NCBI RefSeq assembly: GCF_009829925.1
Contig: NZ_SNVJ01000003.1
Location: 1 to 64,000 of the forward strand
Origin: Teichococcus coralli
GTDB taxonomy: Bacteria > Pseudomonadota > Alphaproteobacteria > Acetobacterales > Acetobacteraceae
Direction: 5' to 3'
DNA: 64,000 bases
This document shows, piece after piece, positions 59,735 through 64,000 of the stretch; position 1 is the stretch's first letter, and each line of letters starts with the position of its first letter. The notes under the pieces are model-generated. The model searched no databases and was not told where the DNA came from. It saw only the letters and a program-made list of their open reading frames with translations. The translations under genes were made by a program, and so were the position numbers.

Positions 59735-60118
59735 GGCGAGAATCCCTGAATCGCTTGGGCGGGTCGAGGCGCACCTTTGCACCCTGCCGCCGCCGGCTTC
59801 AACCCACATCTAGGGGGTGGGATGCATGGCGGACCGCTACAAGTTGGTCTGCCGCCCCGCTGTCCACAGGCGCCGCCCCTGCCCGAATCCCCGGAAAATC
59901 TGGCGAAGCCAAGGTTATCCACCATCCTGTTCAGGCGGCTTGGCAAGGCGCGGGGGATTGAGAATTTTTTAACCGGTGGCAAGCATGCCGCACCCTTCCG
60001 GCCGCCTGCGGATTCGGCCGGCCGGCGCCGGAGACTCCATGGCGCAAGGAGGGACGCACCGCCGCCCCCCTTGCCCCGAATCCGGCCGGCCGGATGGCCC
60101 CCCGCCGCTGCCTCCGCC
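59735..60118. promoter_or_regulatory. nrdA upstream region with DnaA-box-like and dyad sequences
   Basis: This 384-base gap ahead of nrdA has two DnaA-box-like sequences. TTATCCACC at 59915-59923 has eight of nine bases of TTATCCACA. CTGTCCACA at 59860-59868 has seven of nine. An imperfect dyad CCCACATCTAGGGGGTGGG at 59803-59821 could be an NrdR site. In other bacteria nrd genes are controlled by DnaA and NrdR. All assignments are by eye. No coding frame was accepted in this gap. Confidence 0.35.
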
Positions 60119-60643
60119 TCAGCCGGACTTGCCGCCGGCGCGCTGCTCCACCTTCTGCCGCAGGGTGTCCACGGTGTTCAGCACACGGCGTGCGGCGCCG
60201 TTGGTCTCGTCCAGGCTGAGGGGCTGGGAGAGGCTGAAAAGGTCGTCGCGCACCGACCGCTCGGCGCTTTCGTACACCGCGTCGTCGCGCAACTCGCGGG
60301 GCGCGCGGAGCATGGCGTTGTGCACCCGCTGCGCCGCCGCCTTGACGTCCATCCGCGCCGGCGTCATCGCGTTCTGCCGGTTGCCGGCAGGCTCGTCCCC
60401 GCTGCGCCGGATGGCGGTTTCAAGTTGCGACTGCGCGTCCTGCAGCAGGCCCGCATAGTCCTTCAGGCTGCCCGCCGCGGGCTGCGGCGAGAATCCCAGG
60501 CTCGGGTCGGTCTGCGGCCGGCTTGGCGTCGGCGGGGTCACGGGCGCCTGCCGTGGATCGGTCTGCGCGAGGGCGTGGCCTCCCAGCCCCAGCATCATCG
60601 CCAGGGCCAGAGCCAGGGCCAGCGCGGGCTTCCGGATCGGCAT
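60119..60643 (-). CDS. Exported hypothetical protein
   Basis: Unrecognised 174-residue protein. It begins with a signal peptide (MPIRKPALALALALAMMLGLGGHALAQ), then a Pro/Thr/Gln-rich linker to about residue 55, and then a helical domain with heptad-like spacing (LKDYAGLLQDAQSQLETAIRR, AAAQRVHNAMLRAPRELRDDAVYESAERSVRDDLFSLS, LNTVDTLRQKVEQRAG; 60470-60130). No enzyme motif is visible; a small periplasmic coiled-coil protein is likely. AAGGAGG lies seven bases before ATG 60643, deciding this start over an upstream TTG. Confidence 0.75.
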   Translation of the reverse strand: MPIRKPALALALALAMMLGLGGHALAQTDPRQAPVTPPTPSRPQTDPSLGFSPQPAAGSLKDYAGLLQDAQSQLETAIRRSGDEPAGNRQNAMTPARMDVKAAAQRVHNAMLRAPRELRDDAVYESAERSVRDDLFSLSQPLSLDETNGAARRVLNTVDTLRQKVEQRAGGKSG

Positions 60644-60955
60644 GCTCAATCCTCCTTCATGGCCGTTATGCCGAGAGGAACCGGTTGGGGCAGCCAGGGT
60701 TCAGCCCGGCACGCCGCCGCGCCCCTTTCCGCGAAACCGGCCCTCCGGCTGGCAGCCCGCCGCCCCGAGCTGGCCTTCATCAAGGCCTCCGGCGGAGGAA
60801 TCCCGCCGTTGGAGGCCTCCGCGCCTCGCCTCCCGGGCGCCCCGCCCCGATGCGCGGCGCGCATCCGCCGCCAGGCGCTTTCCTTGCGGCGGGGCGGAAC
60901 TTCGCGAGGCCGAGGGCGGTTGCTGACGCATTGCGGCAACTGGGCAAGCACCACC
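60644..60955. other. Divergent gap with a large palindrome upstream of gcd
   Basis: About 310 bases between the exported hypothetical (minus) and the glucose dehydrogenase gene (plus). It contains a bipartite hairpin at 60783-60818: AGGCCTCC/GGAGGCCT with inner GGCGG/CCGCC. Promoters for both genes must lie here but none is obvious by eye, and no gene is accepted. Confidence 0.4.
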
Positions 60956-63397
60956 ATGCGCGGATCGCAAGCTTCTTCCCTCCTCCTCTGGGGCTCCGGG
61001 CTCGTCATCCTCCTGATCGGCCTGGCACTGGGCGCCGCGGGCACCTGGCTCATCCTCCTCGGCGGGTCCTGGTATTACGCCATCACCGGCCTCGCCTTCG
61101 CGGCGACCGGCGCGCTGCTGATGCTGCGCAGCCCCTTGGCCCTCTGGCTCTACGCCCTGGTGGTGCTCGGCAGCGTCCTCTGGGCCTGGCGTGAGATCGG
61201 CCTGGACTGGTGGCAGCTCGCACCCCGCGGCGACGTCATCTTCATCATCGGCCTCTACTTGCTGATGCCCTGGATCACGCGGCCCCTGCGGCGGCGTGAA
61301 GCGCAGCCGGCGCTGTCCTGGACCGGCGCGGCGCTGCCGCTGCTGGCGGCGCTGGCGCTGGGCGGCGCCTATGGTGTCGCGGCGATGTTCGGCGGCCCGC
61401 ACGGCCGGGCCGGCACCCTGCCCCGCGCCGGCGCCGCCCCGGCGGCGGACGATGCCGGCGTGCCGGGCGGCGACTGGCACGCCTATGGCCGCACCGACCA
61501 CGGCAACCGCTACTCCCCGCTGGCCGAGATCACGCCGGAGAACGTGGCCGACCTGCAGGTGGCCTGGACCTATCGCACCGGCGACATGCCCCAGCCCGGC
61601 GATCCCAACGAAACGACCTTCGAGCTGACCCCGCTGAAGGTGGGCGACAAGGTCTTCATCTGCACGCCGCATGACTATGCGATCGCGCTGGATGCCGAGA
61701 CCGGCCGCGAGCTGTGGCGCCACGACCCGCAGATCAAGGTCTCCAAGGAACTCCAGCACCTGACCTGCCGCGGCGTCTCCTACCATGCCGCAGCCCCCGA
61801 ACAGGCGGCGGCGGCCGGCGACTGCTCCGCCCGCATCTTCCTGCCCACCGCCGACGCGCGGCTGATCGCGCTGAACGCCGAGACCGGCCAGCCCTGCCCC
61901 GGCTTCGGCGAGAACGGGCATGTGGACCTCTGGCGCGGCATGCCCGACCTGCAGCCGGGCTTCTACTACTCCACCTCGCCGCCGGTGGTGGCGCATGACC
62001 TCGTCATCATCGCCGGCAACGTCAGCGACAACGTCTCCACGACCGAGCCCTCGGGCGTGATCCGCGCCTACGACGTCTTCACCGGAAGGCTGGTGTGGAA
62101 CATGGACCCCGGCGAGCCCGACAGCACGGAGCCGATCGGCCCCGGCGAGACCTACACCCACAACTCGCCGAACAGCTGGAGCATCTCCAGCGCCGACGAG
62201 GAACTCGGCATGATCTACCTGCCGATGGGCAACGCCACGCCGGACCAGTGGGGCGGCCACCGCACGCCGAACATGGAGCGCTTCTCCAGCGCGATCCTGG
62301 CGCTGGACATCGACACCGGCCAGGTGCGCTGGGTCTACCAGACCGTGCACCACGACCTCTGGGACATGGACATCGGCGGTCAGCCCAACCTGGTGGACCT
62401 CGACGTCCGGGGCCGGACGGTGCCGGCGCTGGTGGCCTCCACCAAGCGCGGCGACCTCTTCGTGCTTGACCGCCGGACCGGCGAGCCGATCTTCCCGGCG
62501 CCGGAGCGCCCGGTGCCGCAGGGCGCGGCGGAGGGCGACCACACCGCTCCCACCCAGCCCTTCTCCAGCGTCACCTTCGCGCCGCCCCGACCGCTGGAGG
62601 GCCGCGACATGTGGGGCGCCACCATGTTCGACCAGCTTTATTGCCGCATCCGCTTCCACCGGCTGCGCTACGAGGGCATCTTCACGCCGCCCAGCGTGCG
62701 GGGCTCGCTGGTCTACCCCGGCAATTTCGGCGTCTTCGACTGGGGCGGCATCGCGGTGGACCCGGCGCGCCAGGTGGCCTTCGCGGCGCCCAGCTACTTC
62801 GCCTTCTACTCGCGCCTGATCCCGCGCGGGCGGCAGCAGCAGGAGAATCGCCCCGCCGACATCCAGAGCCCCGCCGGCGGCTCCGACATGCAGGGCGGCG
62901 CCGACGAGCTCGGCGTCAACCCGAACTACGGCGCGCCCTTCGCCGTGGACATGGGCCCGCTGGTCTCGCCGCTCGGCCTGCCCTGCCAGGCGCCGCCCTG
63001 GGGCTATGTCGCGGGCGTGGACCTGCGCACCGGCGAGATCGCCTACATGCACAAGAACGGCACGGTGCGCGACCAGTCGCCGGTGCCGCTGCCCTTCAAG
63101 ATGGGCGTCCCGGCGCTGGGCGGCCCGATCATTACCGCCGGCGGCGTCGCCTTCCTGACCGGCACGATCGACTACTACGTGCGCGCCTATGACGTCACCA
63201 CGGGCCGGCAGCTCTGGCAGGACCGACTGCCGGCCGGCGGCCAGGCGACCCCGATGACCTACCGCGCCCCGAGCGGCCGGCAGATCCTGCTGGTGCCGGC
63301 CGGCGGCCATGGCTCGCTCGGCACCAAGCAGGGCGACTATCTCATCGCCTATGCCCTGCCCCGCGGCGGGCAGAGCAGCCGGACCAGCCGCCGCTGA
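60956..63397 (+). CDS. gcd: Membrane-bound PQQ-dependent glucose dehydrogenase
   Basis: Oxidises glucose to gluconolactone on the periplasmic side and passes electrons to ubiquinone; 813 residues. Five membrane helices fill residues 1-145 (LLWGSGLVILLIGLALGAAGTWLILLGG first). The periplasmic eight-bladed propeller opens with WHAYGRTDHGNRYSPLAEITPENVADLQVAW and shows repeated Trp-docking motifs (LDAETGRELWRHDP, YDVFTGRLVWNMDP, LDIDTGQVRWVYQ). It also has VHHDLWDMDIGGQPNLVDL, and the C-terminal GGHGSLGTKQGDYLIAYALP. PQQ synthesis genes are not in the window. Acid production from sugars fits Acetobacteraceae physiology. Confidence 0.96.
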   Translation: MRGSQASSLLLWGSGLVILLIGLALGAAGTWLILLGGSWYYAITGLAFAATGALLMLRSPLALWLYALVVLGSVLWAWREIGLDWWQLAPRGDVIFIIGLYLLMPWITRPLRRREAQPALSWTGAALPLLAALALGGAYGVAAMFGGPHGRAGTLPRAGAAPAADDAGVPGGDWHAYGRTDHGNRYSPLAEITPENVADLQVAWTYRTGDMPQPGDPNETTFELTPLKVGDKVFICTPHDYAIALDAETGRELWRHDPQIKVSKELQHLTCRGVSYHAAAPEQAAAAGDCSARIFLPTADARLIALNAETGQPCPGFGENGHVDLWRGMPDLQPGFYYSTSPPVVAHDLVIIAGNVSDNVSTTEPSGVIRAYDVFTGRLVWNMDPGEPDSTEPIGPGETYTHNSPNSWSISSADEELGMIYLPMGNATPDQWGGHRTPNMERFSSAILALDIDTGQVRWVYQTVHHDLWDMDIGGQPNLVDLDVRGRTVPALVASTKRGDLFVLDRRTGEPIFPAPERPVPQGAAEGDHTAPTQPFSSVTFAPPRPLEGRDMWGATMFDQLYCRIRFHRLRYEGIFTPPSVRGSLVYPGNFGVFDWGGIAVDPARQVAFAAPSYFAFYSRLIPRGRQQQENRPADIQSPAGGSDMQGGADELGVNPNYGAPFAVDMGPLVSPLGLPCQAPPWGYVAGVDLRTGEIAYMHKNGTVRDQSPVPLPFKMGVPALGGPIITAGGVAFLTGTIDYYVRAYDVTTGRQLWQDRLPAGGQATPMTYRAPSGRQILLVPAGGHGSLGTKQGDYLIAYALPRGGQSSRTSRR

Positions 63398-63428
63398 GCA
63401 CATGGCCTTCCCGGCCGCCCCTGCGGGT

Positions 63429-63464
63429 GTCCCTTCCGGCGCCCCTTCCGGCGTCCCTTCCGGC
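63429..63464. repeat. Three 12-bp tandem repeats
   Basis: GTCCCTTCCGGC, GCCCCTTCCGGC and GTCCCTTCCGGC follow each other without a gap in the space between gcd and the transglycosylase gene. Role unknown; too short to say more. Confidence 0.6.
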
Positions 63465-63519
63465 GCCGCGGCGGCGAAAGGCTTGCGCCCCGCGCCGGGC
63501 GGAGCATCTTCTGCTCGGC

Positions 63520-64000
63520 ATGATCCGCTCCGCCTTCCTCGCCGCCATGCTTGCCCTCGGCATCGCCCTCGCTCCTCCCGCCCGTGCAGCGGAGCGCGAC
63601 GCGGCGCTCTGCCGGCAGGCGATCGCCACCATCGCCCCGGGTGCGGGGGTGCCGCCGGGGCTGCTCGGCGCCATCGCCCTGGTCGAGAGTGGCCGGCCCG
63701 ATCCCGCCACCGGCCGTCCCGTGCCCTGGCCGTGGTCCTACAATGTCGGCGGCGAGGGCTTCGCCGCCCCCAGCAAGGCGGCCGCCGTCGCGGCGGTTGA
63801 GAAGCTGCAGGCGCAGGGCGTCCGGTCCATCGATGTCGGCTGCATGCAGGTCAACCTCCTCTACCACCCCCAGGCCTTCGGGAACCTGGAGGAGGCCTTC
63901 GATCCGGAAGGCAACACGCGCTACGCCGTGCGCTTCCTTCGCATGTTGCAGGCGCGGCATAGCGATTGGGGCAGCGCCGTCGCGCATTACCATTCCGGCG
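63520..64000 (+). CDS. Lytic-transglycosylase-like protein (cut by right edge)
   Basis: The first 160 residues of an exported SLT-family protein. A signal peptide (MIRSAFLAAMLALGIALAPPARA) precedes CRQAIATIAPGAGVPPGLLGAIALVESGRP, where the Glu of ALVESG is the catalytic acid of lytic transglycosylases. SYNVGGEGFAAPS, DVGCMQVNLLYHP and the RYAVRFLRML / WGSAVAHYHSG blocks follow in the typical order. Such proteins open peptidoglycan for envelope machines or flagella. The 3' end lies outside the window, so additional domains cannot be excluded. Confidence 0.85.
   Translation, partial: MIRSAFLAAMLALGIALAPPARAAERDAALCRQAIATIAPGAGVPPGLLGAIALVESGRPDPATGRPVPWPWSYNVGGEGFAAPSKAAAVAAVEKLQAQGVRSIDVGCMQVNLLYHPQAFGNLEEAFDPEGNTRYAVRFLRMLQARHSDWGSAVAHYHSG

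Noticed and set aside
60701..63403. 900-codon minus-strand frame under gcd
   Set aside because: Antisense of the glucose dehydrogenase; no domain or start signal seen.
63309..63800. Plus-strand frame across the end of gcd and the 12-bp repeats
   Set aside because: It lies in another frame of gcd and of the transglycosylase gene and has low-complexity Pro/Ser/Gly/Arg sequence.

Overview
The window is very GC-rich chromosomal DNA from a free-living alphaproteobacterium, most likely an Acetobacteraceae/Roseomonas-like member of the Rhodospirillales (inferred). The supporting traits are a CcrM-type GANTC methyltransferase next to rnhB, a SAM-II riboswitch in front of metZ, a membrane PQQ glucose dehydrogenase, tripartite-type and TRAP-type solute uptake, and widespread ATGA/GTGA/TGATG stop-start overlaps. 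There is no prophage, integrase, insertion sequence or CRISPR array. The DNA is ordinary chromosome with one accessory-looking stretch at 6.0-10.5 kb.

Layout. 0-6 kb: smc (cut by the left edge) coupled to a DsbA-like thioredoxin gene, a DUF721/DciA gene head-to-head with mutY, and bioY. 6-10.5 kb: three paralogous genes for proteins built from 38-residue YD/W repeats, the third broken by one in-frame TAA, plus a DUF3072 gene. 10.8-16.1 kb: hydrolase-rnhB-ccrM with a GANTC cluster at the ccrM promoter, then a TctC-type binding protein, a CHAP lipoprotein and an HMG-CoA-lyase-like gene. 16.2-17.6 kb: a three-hairpin RNA with an intrinsic terminator, then lrgA-lrgB. 17.6-22.7 kb: Tat-type superoxide dismutase and a complete polyamine-type ABC operon. 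22.8-27.4 kb: a 3-hydroxyisobutyryl-CoA hydrolase-like gene, and a two-component system with a small secreted protein and an MFS carrier.

27.6-35.7 kb: a possible small gene with its own terminator, an iron-chelate ABC pair lacking its binding protein, a DegP/Q-type protease, hrpB and a DsbD/ScsB-like reductant conduit. 35.9-40.6 kb: a tripartite EmrAB/NodT drug-efflux operon preceded by an AcrR-like operator. 40.7-46.8 kb: an orphan oligopeptide-type binding protein coupled to a metallophosphoesterase, and a TRAP transporter with a GntR regulator. 47.1-48.9 kb: tRNA-Gly(CCC) and SAM-II-controlled metZ with an unusual basic tail. 49-55.7 kb: a GlxA regulator divergent from an isochorismatase fusion and a cupin, then YciI, a TPP-dependent enzyme with a strong terminator, cysteine synthase, a 1-Cys peroxiredoxin and a small conserved protein. 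55.9-64 kb: SCO1, class I ribonucleotide reductase, a small secreted protein, PQQ glucose dehydrogenase and a lytic transglycosylase cut by the right edge.

The parts best worth following up are the three-hairpin RNA with UCCUC-bearing loops in front of lrgAB (16241-16336), the tandem 38-residue-repeat family (6033-10536) with its nonsense-interrupted member, and the regulatory sites at ccrM, metZ and the efflux operon.
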